From: an uncultured Lachnospiraceae bacterium
Lineage (GTDB): Bacteria; Bacillota; Clostridia; Lachnospirales; Lachnospiraceae
DNA length: 64,000 bases
Direction: 5' to 3'
Assembly (NCBI GenBank): GCA_910577115.1
Contig: CAJTMC010000005.1
Location: forward strand, 1-64,000
Shown: one piece after another, positions 24,970 through 32,388 of the stretch
Layout of the letters: the number at the start of each line of letters is the position of its first letter
Position numbering within the stretch: the first letter of the stretch is position 1
The notes under the pieces: generated by a model
Databases searched by the model: none
Told to the model about the DNA's origin: nothing
Seen by the model: the letters and a program-made list of their open reading frames with translations, nothing else
Position numbers and translations under genes: made by a program

Positions 24970-25593
24970 ATGAAGCGTTTTGTGGTAACGATTGCAAGAA
25001 CATGTGGCAGCGGCGGCACACCAATCGCCAAACTTTTATGTGAGGAGTACGGCATCAGCCTGTATGACAAAAAACTGCTTGCACTCGCAGCGGAAAAAAG
25101 CGGAATTAACGAGGCGCTGTTTCTACAGGCAGACGAAAGCGCAGGGAAAAGTCTGCTCTACAAAATATCCAAAAAAGTGTACGCAGGTGAACTCATATCA
25201 CCACACAGTGATGATTACACCCGCGAGGACAATCTCTTTAACTGTCAGGCAAAAACCTTATTGGAGCTTGCCCAAAACGAATCTCTTGTGTGCGTCGGGC
25301 GCGCCGGCGATTATGTTTTAAAGGATTATCCCAATATCCTGCGCATATTTTTATATGCTCCGTTTGATGTGTGCGTAAAAAACGAGATGAAACGACTGAA
25401 TATTACTGAAAAAGAAGCACAGAAACATATCAACCAAACCAACAAAAACCGCCGAGAATACTACCGTTTCCATACAGGGCGCGACTGGGAAAATCCCGAA
25501 CACTATGACATGTGCATTGATACTTCTGCATTTTCTGCATATTTGGAATGTACGGAAATGATCAAGGCATGTATTAATAAGCGGTTTGCATAA
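24970..25593 (+). CDS. cytidylate-kinase-like family protein
   Basis: A 207-residue protein of the Cytidylate_kin2 family, P-loop kinases found in many Clostridia. The N-terminal RFVVTIARTCGSGGTPIAK is the modified P-loop (the usual SREFGSGG), GISLYDKKLL and CVGRAGDYVL are the nucleotide-binding blocks. The true CMP kinase is usually longer and fused or linked to rpsA, so the substrate here is open. The ATG at 24970 follows AAAGG by 9 nt. It is a lone plus-strand gene. Confidence 0.85.
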   Translation: MKRFVVTIARTCGSGGTPIAKLLCEEYGISLYDKKLLALAAEKSGINEALFLQADESAGKSLLYKISKKVYAGELISPHSDDYTREDNLFNCQAKTLLELAQNESLVCVGRAGDYVLKDYPNILRIFLYAPFDVCVKNEMKRLNITEKEAQKHINQTNKNRREYYRFHTGRDWENPEHYDMCIDTSAFSAYLECTEMIKACINKRFA

Positions 25594-25629
25594 TCAAAAA
25601 CCTTTATATATTATATTTGATGCAACTTT

Positions 25630-26150
25630 TTACATATAATAAATAGTAAAAAGGCAGTCTCTATCCTCTCCCTGAACAGTAATTCCCGAAACGGTTAATA
25701 ACCCTTTCACTTTATATTGTGAATAATCTTCTACGTCTGTAAATGCTGCACTTACTGATGTACTTTGTACTGTACCTGATACATTTAGAAGTTGGACCGT
25801 ACAATTTTACAGTTAATCCAACAACCAGATTAACCGTTTCGGTAGCAGATATATTTGCGCTTGATGTTTTTACAAAATTACTATTTGCCACAGAGTTTCC
25901 ACTTATATCAACAAGTTAATAAAACCACTAAAATATCGTTATCAATGTAACACCCGCCAAAATTATCCGGATAATTTTCCGAAAATGTGTCCATTCTTAT
26001 GCCTAAATTATCTGATAATGATAAATATGCTATATATGCAATTTCTTGATTGTTTAATGTTTCAGCCGCATATGAATAATTAACCGGAAACATTGACACG
26101 CAAATGGTCATCGCCACTATATAACATGCTATTTTCTTTAATAATTTCAT
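25630..26150 (-). pseudogene. decayed small secreted protein, coupled to MerR gene
   Basis: The first 80 codons (25908-26150) encode a signal peptide (KKIACYIVAMTICVSMFPV...YAAET) and YISLSDNLG-like mature start ending YIDNDILVVLLTC, where a stop follows. The sequence continues in a second frame (VDISGNSVANSNFV, ISATETVNLVVGLTVKLYG) and a third (LNVSGTVQSTSVSAAF, QYKVKGLLTVSGITV) to a stop near 25630. At least two frameshifts therefore separate what looks like one secreted protein. Its ATG overlaps the stop of the upstream MerR gene as ATGA. Function unknown. Confidence 0.65.
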
Positions 26151-27553
26151 TTCGTACCTCTATAAAAAAATGTATTGCTTACTATAAATTCCTCATTCTC
26201 ACCGTATATGACTAATCTGTAAATGCCACGAAGAGGCGTGGGATACTGATCCAGAATTTCTTTTGGTGTTTCAAAATTTGTTGATTCTAATGGATTTATT
26301 GTTTTACTTGTTAAATTATAGTCAAATGGTGATTTTAATTCAATCCAAATACCTTTATACCATAATTCAATATGTGGCAATTGATCCTCATAGCTCCAAT
26401 TATTCATAGTGCCATTATACATGGTATAACTTAAGCAACTCCCTCCTTCCTTATTTAACTTTATCCCTTGTTTGGGAAGTTTTTGGTGTAGTGGATTGAT
26501 ACTATCATAAGTCCTGCTTAATGTAAAAGCAGGTAAATATGCATCTAAATTTTCAATTGAATTTTCAATTTCATCTGCTGTCCAAGGCACATATTCAGAG
26601 TCATTTTCATGAATGCAGCCGGCAACATATTCCATGTCATTTTCATTAAACATTAGAAAATAACTGTTATTCACTATAGAAAGAATTGAATTATCATTAT
26701 ATATTTTAGGAATATTAACAACTACTTTACTTTCATGCAAATTATATGTGACATAATCGTAATATAATAAATCACTTCCATTTGAAGAAATATTGAATTT
26801 CCTGCTTTTTTCTTCAAAACTGCTAAATTCTACGAGATTATCCAAAGTAATCTTCCCATTATGTTTCGTATGAAAGGTAATATTTCCATCTATTGTAAAA
26901 CTCAATTCTTTGTATGTCGGATAATCTTTCCACAAAATAGATTGAACATTCAAATTTTGTTCAACAACTCCATATTGTATTACATTCTCTGTAAGAACTA
27001 TATTCTGCTTACACCAGTTATAGCCAATGAGTGCTCCAAACAATATGAATGCTATAACCCCTAATAAAATAACTATAATGTAATTTAAGGAAAATTTTTT
27101 TCCACAAGTATAATCGTCATCCATATCCTCGTCAAAAAACATAACATATGTTTTGTTTATTCTGTTCATATCTTCAATTTCATATAAAGCTTTTATAATA
27201 TTGTCTATACTATCTATGTTACCAGTATCTATTTTTTGAATATAATCATTAATATTATTATAGTAAGAGTATTTATCATAAATTCTTTTTACATAACCTG
27301 AAAAGACTGTATTAGTACATGCTTCATTATCATACAAACATTTTATTTCATTTAAGGAAAAATCATATTTTCTTAGCAAAGCAATTTGTTTTAATTTCTT
27401 TATCTGAAGTTCATCAAAATAATAATTATGACGATTGCCCGAAATTCTTTCTATTGGTTGTACTAATCCTTTATCTATATATAATCGTATGGCTTTCTCA
27501 CTCAAACCTGTTTTCAACATTACAGATTTCATTCTTTCTTCCATTTTCATCAC
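26147..27553 (-). CDS. membrane-tethered MerR-family regulator with extracytoplasmic domain
   Basis: A 468-residue protein. Residues 8-75 are a MerR-type winged helix (TGLSEKAIRLYIDKGLVQP, ELQIKKLKQIALLRKYDFSL), followed by a coiled linker to about 140, one membrane helix at about 157-179 (IIVILLGVIAFILFGALIG) and a 290-residue extracytoplasmic part of unknown fold. A DNA-binding domain tethered to a membrane sensor suggests it reads an envelope or external signal. Its stop overlaps the start of a signal-peptide protein gene, now frameshifted. The gene is notably AT-rich compared with its neighbours, which hints at horizontal origin. Confidence 0.8.
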   Translation of the reverse strand: MMKMEERMKSVMLKTGLSEKAIRLYIDKGLVQPIERISGNRHNYYFDELQIKKLKQIALLRKYDFSLNEIKCLYDNEACTNTVFSGYVKRIYDKYSYYNNINDYIQKIDTGNIDSIDNIIKALYEIEDMNRINKTYVMFFDEDMDDDYTCGKKFSLNYIIVILLGVIAFILFGALIGYNWCKQNIVLTENVIQYGVVEQNLNVQSILWKDYPTYKELSFTIDGNITFHTKHNGKITLDNLVEFSSFEEKSRKFNISSNGSDLLYYDYVTYNLHESKVVVNIPKIYNDNSILSIVNNSYFLMFNENDMEYVAGCIHENDSEYVPWTADEIENSIENLDAYLPAFTLSRTYDSINPLHQKLPKQGIKLNKEGGSCLSYTMYNGTMNNWSYEDQLPHIELWYKGIWIELKSPFDYNLTSKTINPLESTNFETPKEILDQYPTPLRGIYRLVIYGENEEFIVSNTFFYRGTK

Positions 27554-27705
27554 ACCTTTTCTTCAATTATATTTTCTTCCCTAAGGGAAGTGTCAATACT
27601 TTTTCTATATTTTCTACCTATTTTCTACCTATTTCTACATTTTTTAGAATATATAAAATAAATTGACCTGACATTACTCCCAAAACAAAACAGAGATATA
27701 TAACA

Positions 27706-27738
27706 AACAGCGGCAGAACAAATATTTCTGCCACTGTT
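27706..27738 (-). terminator. likely terminator after MATE gene
   Basis: AACAGCGGCAG/CTGCCACTGTT arms (one mismatch) and a T-rich stretch on the minus strand, immediately after the MATE stop codon. Confidence 0.55.
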
Positions 27739-27744
27739 GCTATT

Positions 27745-29133
27745 TTACCCATTTATCTGCTTTCGCAGCTTTATCATCACATGCAGATACGCTGGTATCA
27801 AAAAGGAATCTGCAAACAGCCACGCAAGCGGACTTGCCAAAATTACACAGATGTATCCAAAGTATGGCACCAAAACAAATCCCGCAATCGTTCGCGCAAG
27901 CATCTCTGCAACGCCCGCAAGAATCGCAAAGGTTGAAAAGCCTAACCCCTGTATCATAAAGCGAACAATATTGACAAGTGCAAGCGGAATATACGCCGCA
28001 GAGTTTGCGATTACAAAATAATAAATATACGTAATGATTTCGTCCGTAGGATTGTCAAGGAACAGCAGTGCCATTTTCTTCCCAAATACAATCATAAACA
28101 AGAATGCGATGATTGCATACGCAATTCCAAGCTTCGTACAATCCTTTAACCCTTTATCCACCCTGTCCAGTTTTCCCGCACCGACGTTCTGACCTCCAAA
28201 CGTTGCCATCGTGGAGCCCATTGCATCAAACGGACAGCATGCGAGCATACTGATTCGGCTCCCGGCCGTCACCGCAGCGACAATCACCTCTCCCATTGAG
28301 TTTACCGCAGCCTGTAAGATAACACTCCCGATTGCCGTAATGGAATACTGCAATCCCATCGGCACGCCCATTGAGCAGAGCTTCAATGCATGGCTACCGC
28401 TAAAACGCCAGTCCTCTTTTTGGAAAGCAAGAGATTGATATTTTTTTGTCATATAAAACAGGCAAATAACACCCGAAACTGCCTGTGAAATTACGGTAGC
28501 ATATCCCGCCCCGCTAACACCAAGCGGCGACACAAGCAAAAGATCAAGTATGACATTTAATACCGACGAAAAAACCAAAAAGATAACGGGTGTCACGCTG
28601 TCACCAAGCGAACGAAGAATTCCTGATACCATGTTATACAAAAACGCCGCCGGAATTCCCATAAAAATGATAAATATGTAGGAATATGCCTGATCCAAAA
28701 TTGCGTCCGGTGTGTCCATTACAATCAAAATCTGTCTTGTGAATATTCCCACAACCACCGTCATAACCGCAGCAAATACAACCGCTACAATCGCACCGTT
28801 TGTGATATACTTTTTCAGATTGGAAAAATCCTTTGCCCCAAAGGTTTGTGCCACCGGAATCGCAAATCCGTTGCAGACGCCGATACAAAAGCCTAGAATC
28901 ATAAAGTTAATGGATCCCGTTGAGCCGACCGCCGCAAGCGCGTCCACGCCAAGCTTTTTGCCGACAATGATTGAGTCCACCATATTGTACATCTGCTGGA
29001 AAATCAAACCGAATAACAGTGGCAGACCAAACTCCAAAATCAGCTTTATCGGTTTTCCGTCCGTCATATCCTTTGTGCCGTTCAGGCTCTTAAAAATTTT
29101 TGCCCATGAAACTCTGTTTTTTACTTCATTCAT
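27745..29133 (-). CDS. MATE-family efflux transporter
   Basis: A 462-residue protein with twelve predicted membrane helices in two six-helix halves, the MATE layout. The start PIKLILEFGLPLLFGLIFQQ and MVDSIIVGKKLGVDALAAVG are typical of the NorM/DinF-like clostridial group. It would export drugs or metabolites in exchange for sodium or protons across the cell membrane. It stands alone with its own AGGAG ribosome binding site and terminator. The substrate cannot be read from the sequence. Confidence 0.93.
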   Translation of the reverse strand: MNEVKNRVSWAKIFKSLNGTKDMTDGKPIKLILEFGLPLLFGLIFQQMYNMVDSIIVGKKLGVDALAAVGSTGSINFMILGFCIGVCNGFAIPVAQTFGAKDFSNLKKYITNGAIVAVVFAAVMTVVVGIFTRQILIVMDTPDAILDQAYSYIFIIFMGIPAAFLYNMVSGILRSLGDSVTPVIFLVFSSVLNVILDLLLVSPLGVSGAGYATVISQAVSGVICLFYMTKKYQSLAFQKEDWRFSGSHALKLCSMGVPMGLQYSITAIGSVILQAAVNSMGEVIVAAVTAGSRISMLACCPFDAMGSTMATFGGQNVGAGKLDRVDKGLKDCTKLGIAYAIIAFLFMIVFGKKMALLFLDNPTDEIITYIYYFVIANSAAYIPLALVNIVRFMIQGLGFSTFAILAGVAEMLARTIAGFVLVPYFGYICVILASPLAWLFADSFLIPAYLHVMIKLRKQING

Positions 29134-29257
29134 AATGTTACTCCTCTTAGTCCTTTTTTTGAAAACCGTTTTTTTGTCAAGTCACTATCTTATCACTTAT
29201 TAAAAAAAAGTCCATAGATAAAAGTAAAATTTTTTTACAATTTTTTTCAATTTACAC

Positions 29258-29286
29258 TTGCCTAATCCGTCAAAATATGTTATTAT
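29258..29286 (+). promoter_or_regulatory. promoter of tRNA-Leu
   Basis: TTGCCT and TATTAT spaced 17 nt apart, about 30 nt before the tRNA. A CATGTC/GACATG dyad (29291-29307) sits between promoter and gene. Confidence 0.65.
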
Positions 29287-29315
29287 ATTCCATGTCGTTA
29301 TGACATGCGTTACAC

Positions 29316-29398
29316 GCCGGTGTGGCGGAATGGCAGACGCAGCAGACTCAAAATCTGCCGGGGGCAACCTCGTGCCGGTTCAAGTCCGGCCACCGGCA
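29316..29398 (+). tRNA. tRNA-Leu (anticodon CAA)
   Basis: Acceptor arms GCCGGTG and CACCGGC pair; the anticodon stem GCAGA/TCTGC encloses CTCAAAA, giving anticodon CAA (codon UUG). A long variable arm (GGGGGCAACCTCG) and GGTTCAAGTCC T-arm fit tRNA-Leu. The CCA end is not encoded. Confidence 0.96.
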
Positions 29399-29401
29399 TA
29401 A

Positions 29402-29433
29402 AATAAGACTTCTCATAGTTGAGAAGTCTTATT
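29402..29433. terminator. bidirectional terminator, tRNA-Leu / nudC
   Basis: AATAAGACTTCTC/GAGAAGTCTTATT arms, 13 bp, followed by TTTTT on the plus strand. It sits directly between tRNA-Leu and the nudC stop codon and can serve both. Confidence 0.9.
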
Positions 29434-29435
29434 TT

Positions 29436-30287
29436 TTAACCATTTTCCAATCCGTCTTTAAACCGCATAATCATCTCATTAGTAAGACTAATTCCGTCAT
29501 ATTCCATCGGAATTTCTTCCGGCGAAAGCCACTCTCCCACCGAAAGCTCTTCCTCGTCAATCCGAATGTTCCCGTCGCCGTCCAAATCGCAATAAAACCC
29601 GAAAAGCAGCGTATCCGTAAAAGACCAGGGTTGACTTTTATAGTATCGCACATTCTTTACATGAATACCCGTTTCCTCATAAACCTCGCGCCGAACGGTA
29701 CCTTCAATGGTTTCCCCAATCTCTGCAAACCCTGCAATCAAAGCATATTTTTTATATTCACGGCCCGCATATTTTGTCAGCAGCAGTTTCTTATTCTCGC
29801 GGTCAATCACGCCGACAATCACCGCAGGGGAAATTTTCGGATAATGCATGGCATTACAGTCCGGACACCGCATCATGCGCTCCCGTTTGTCATGCACAAG
29901 CGCCGTCCCGCATGTGCCGCAGTACTTCACCGATACATACCAGTTTGCAAGCTGGCAAGCTGTAACACCCGCAAACGCCATGTAATCAGGTTTCATGGTG
30001 CGAAACAGATTCTGCCGCTCATAGCCGTATGTTATTAACAAATCATCGGGAAGCTTATCCGACTCGCCCAAAAAGAATTTTTGGATTTTACCATTTATGT
30101 CAATCTGAAATAAGTATCTGTAAACCATTTCCGAATTAATTTCTTCCAATCGCGGGAATTCGATTGTTTCGCTTTCTTTTTTTACCAACACGCTGCGCCC
30201 GCTCGCAAAGATTATGTAATCTCCCTCTATAGGACCTTGTTCCTTGTACTCATTATGATAAATCACATCTTTTAAATCCTGTATCAC
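29436..30287 (-). CDS. nudC: NADH pyrophosphatase, NudC-like
   Basis: A 283-residue Nudix enzyme of the NudC type. It has the central zinc ribbon CGTCG...CPDC (about 142-160), the Nudix box GFAEIGETIEGTVRREVYEE, and the family motif SQPWSFTDTLLFGF (SQPWPFPxS in NudC; here slightly divergent). It hydrolyses NAD(H) to NMN(H) and AMP and may remove NAD caps from RNA. The start codon is GTG behind GGGGTGG. It probably forms a single-gene unit. Confidence 0.9.
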   Translation of the reverse strand: MIQDLKDVIYHNEYKEQGPIEGDYIIFASGRSVLVKKESETIEFPRLEEINSEMVYRYLFQIDINGKIQKFFLGESDKLPDDLLITYGYERQNLFRTMKPDYMAFAGVTACQLANWYVSVKYCGTCGTALVHDKRERMMRCPDCNAMHYPKISPAVIVGVIDRENKKLLLTKYAGREYKKYALIAGFAEIGETIEGTVRREVYEETGIHVKNVRYYKSQPWSFTDTLLFGFYCDLDGDGNIRIDEEELSVGEWLSPEEIPMEYDGISLTNEMIMRFKDGLENG

Positions 30288-30351
30288 GTCTTTGCCACCC
30301 CTTGTTTGTTATTTTTTTCACAATCCTTAACGCTTTTATTTTTTAAAGAAA

Positions 30352-30382
30352 AGACGCACCGACAATCTCCGTCAATGCGTCT
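30352..30382 (-). terminator. terminator after the AICAR transformylase gene
   Basis: AGACGCA/TGCGTCT arms around an inner imperfect stem, followed on the minus strand by TTTCTTT. Confidence 0.7.
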
Positions 30383-30394
30383 GTCAATTTCTGA

Positions 30395-31570
30395 TTAATG
30401 GTGGAACAGCCGAATACCTGTAAAGCACATTGCCATATGGTATTTGTTGCAGGTCTCAATCACGTTGTCGTCTCGAATTGAGCCGCCCGGCTGTGCGATG
30501 TATCTAACACCGCTTCTGTGCGCTCTCTCAACATTGTCGCCAAACGGGAAGAACGCGTCCGAACCAAGCGCCACATCCGTCATTTGATCAAGCCACGCAC
30601 GCTTTTCCTCTCTCGTAAGCACTTCCGGTTTTTCTGTAAAGAAATTCTCCCACGTACCGTCCGCAAGCACGTCCATATAGTCATCGCTCATATATACGTC
30701 AATCGTGTTATCCCTGTCGGCACGTCCGATTTTTTCCCGAAACGGCAGATTCAGTACCTTTGGATGCTGGCGCAAAAACCAGTTGTCCGCCTTGTTTCCT
30801 GCAAGTCTTGTGCAGTGGATTCGCGACTGCTGCCCCGCACCGATGCCGATTGCCTGTCCGCCCTTTACAAAGCAGACAGAGTTTGACTGTGTATACTTTA
30901 ACGTAATCATGGCAATCGCAAGGTCAATTTTTGCCTGTTCGGGAATCTCCTTATTCTCTGTTACGATATTTGCAAACAACGCATCATCGATTACCAGTTC
31001 GTTTCTGCTCTGCTCAAACGTAATGCCGTAAACGTCCTTTGTTTCCACAGAATTCGGCACGTAATCGGGATCAATTTGAATAACCGCATAATTGCCCTTC
31101 TTCTTAGCCTTTAAGAGTTCCAGCGCCTCCGGCTCATATCCGGGCGCGATAATGCCGTCAGATACCTCACGCTTGATTAACTTTGCCGTATCGACATCGC
31201 ACACATCTGACAGCGAAATAAAATCGCCGAAAGAGGACATTCTGTCTGCGCCTCTCGCTCTTGCATACGCACTTGCAAGCGGAGACAAGTCTCCCATGTC
31301 GTCAACCCAGTAAATCTTTCGCTCAACCTCATTCAAAGGAAGCCCTACCGCTGCGCCAGCCGGCGATACATGCTTGAAGGAAGTTGCTGCCGGAAGTCCT
31401 GTCGCCTTTTTTAACTCCTTGACAAGCTGCCAGCCGTTAAACGCGTCAAGAAAATTAATATACCCCGGTTTTCCGTTCAATACTTCAATGGGCAGTTCTC
31501 CGTCTTTCCTGTAAATTTTAGAGGGCTTCTGATTCGGATTGCAGCCGTATTTTAATTCTAATTCTTTCAT
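30395..31570 (-). CDS. stand-alone AICAR formyltransferase
   Basis: A 391-residue protein matching only the C-terminal (AICAR transformylase) domain of PurH. Visible blocks are LKYGCNPNQKPS, SFKHVSPAGAAVG (with the catalytic K-H), KYTQSNSVCFVK, GIGAGQQSRIHCTRLA and GSDAFFPFGDNV. The N-terminal IMP cyclohydrolase domain is absent; the adjacent purO gene upstream replaces it. The enzyme formylates AICAR with 10-formyl-tetrahydrofolate, the ninth step of purine synthesis. The ATG at 31570 follows GGAGCAG; a longer upstream frame runs into purO and is not the start. Confidence 0.94.
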   Translation of the reverse strand: MKELELKYGCNPNQKPSKIYRKDGELPIEVLNGKPGYINFLDAFNGWQLVKELKKATGLPAATSFKHVSPAGAAVGLPLNEVERKIYWVDDMGDLSPLASAYARARGADRMSSFGDFISLSDVCDVDTAKLIKREVSDGIIAPGYEPEALELLKAKKKGNYAVIQIDPDYVPNSVETKDVYGITFEQSRNELVIDDALFANIVTENKEIPEQAKIDLAIAMITLKYTQSNSVCFVKGGQAIGIGAGQQSRIHCTRLAGNKADNWFLRQHPKVLNLPFREKIGRADRDNTIDVYMSDDYMDVLADGTWENFFTEKPEVLTREEKRAWLDQMTDVALGSDAFFPFGDNVERAHRSGVRYIAQPGGSIRDDNVIETCNKYHMAMCFTGIRLFHH

Positions 31571-31598
31571 TTTGCACTCTGCTCCTTTGCTGATGTTC

Positions 31599-32315
31599 TT
31601 AGACATTTTTATTGTATACTTTTGTTTCATATTTTCCTGTCTCAATATCAATAAACCGTATGAAAAGCGATACCTTATTGTCGGCATTTAAGCTGCTCCA
31701 TACCATATCGCCAAACGTGTCCATATCATTTGGAATGTCTACAAGCTTTGGTTCCCCCTCAAAACTCGGGAGCGGATTTCCGTCTCCCATATACGTATGA
31801 ATGTAATGTCCTTCACCTGCTACGGGATTGTTGTACGCAAACGTATAGCGGTTGCAGGCGTCGGGATTACCGTTATTGCTCTTTAAAATTGACATCTTGT
31901 AGTTATAATTTCCGTTTTTAATACAGAGCAGTCCTGAAATCCTCGGTGTATAGTTTGGCGCATCCGGCTCAAACTCCCGCGTTCTGAGCGCCTGTTCAAA
32001 GGTCTTCTTTTGCCCGCCCATCAACTCATAAATCGTATCCGTCTGATCGCCGTTTGTCACAATCGTCTTGTCATCAAGTACACGAACGGGTGCATAGATA
32101 ATCAGACTCGGGTCGCTTAACTTGGAAGGATCAAACGCCTGCGTCCGAATACCCTCACCGTCCTCCACAAATACACGGTTTCTGCTGTTCTCACTCCTAC
32201 CCATAATAAAGTATGCGATTGCTGCCTTTTTTCCGTCCTTCGTCTTACCGATGACAATTCCCCTTCCGGGATAAGTATTTCCTTTCAATTCCTGCTCCAA
32301 TGATAACATCTTCAT
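31599..32315 (-). CDS. purO: archaeal-type IMP cyclohydrolase PurO
   Basis: A 238-residue PurO-family enzyme that closes FAICAR to IMP, the last step of purine synthesis. Recognisable blocks: NTYPGRGIVIGKTKDGK, YFIMGRSENSRNR and YTPRISG. PurO was first described in methanogens and is unrelated to the bacterial PurH cyclohydrolase domain; here it is next to a transformylase-only gene, so the two together supply PurH activity. The ATG at 32315 is my choice; an in-frame ATG four codons earlier is only 1 nt from AAGGAG. The same leader is seen before the MoxR gene. Confidence 0.93.
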   Translation of the reverse strand: MKMLSLEQELKGNTYPGRGIVIGKTKDGKKAAIAYFIMGRSENSRNRVFVEDGEGIRTQAFDPSKLSDPSLIIYAPVRVLDDKTIVTNGDQTDTIYELMGGQKKTFEQALRTREFEPDAPNYTPRISGLLCIKNGNYNYKMSILKSNNGNPDACNRYTFAYNNPVAGEGHYIHTYMGDGNPLPSFEGEPKLVDIPNDMDTFGDMVWSSLNADNKVSLFIRFIDIETGKYETKVYNKNV

Positions 32316-32348
32316 TTTAATAACCATACTCCTTTCCTTTATGCGAAT

Positions 32349-32364
32349 TTGTGCCTTCGCACAA
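32349..32364. repeat. hairpin upstream of purO, TTGTGC/GCACAA family
   Basis: TTGTGC-CTTC-GCACAA, perfect 6-bp stem, preceded by TGCGAAT as in the pheS-pheT gap. It is 34-49 nt before the purO start. Confidence 0.55.
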
Positions 32365-32388
32365 TATCTATCCTGTATCTTCTAAATA

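Noticed and set aside
29322..30038. 238-codon open frame starting inside tRNA-Leu
   Set aside because: Starts within the tRNA gene and is antisense to nudC; not coding.
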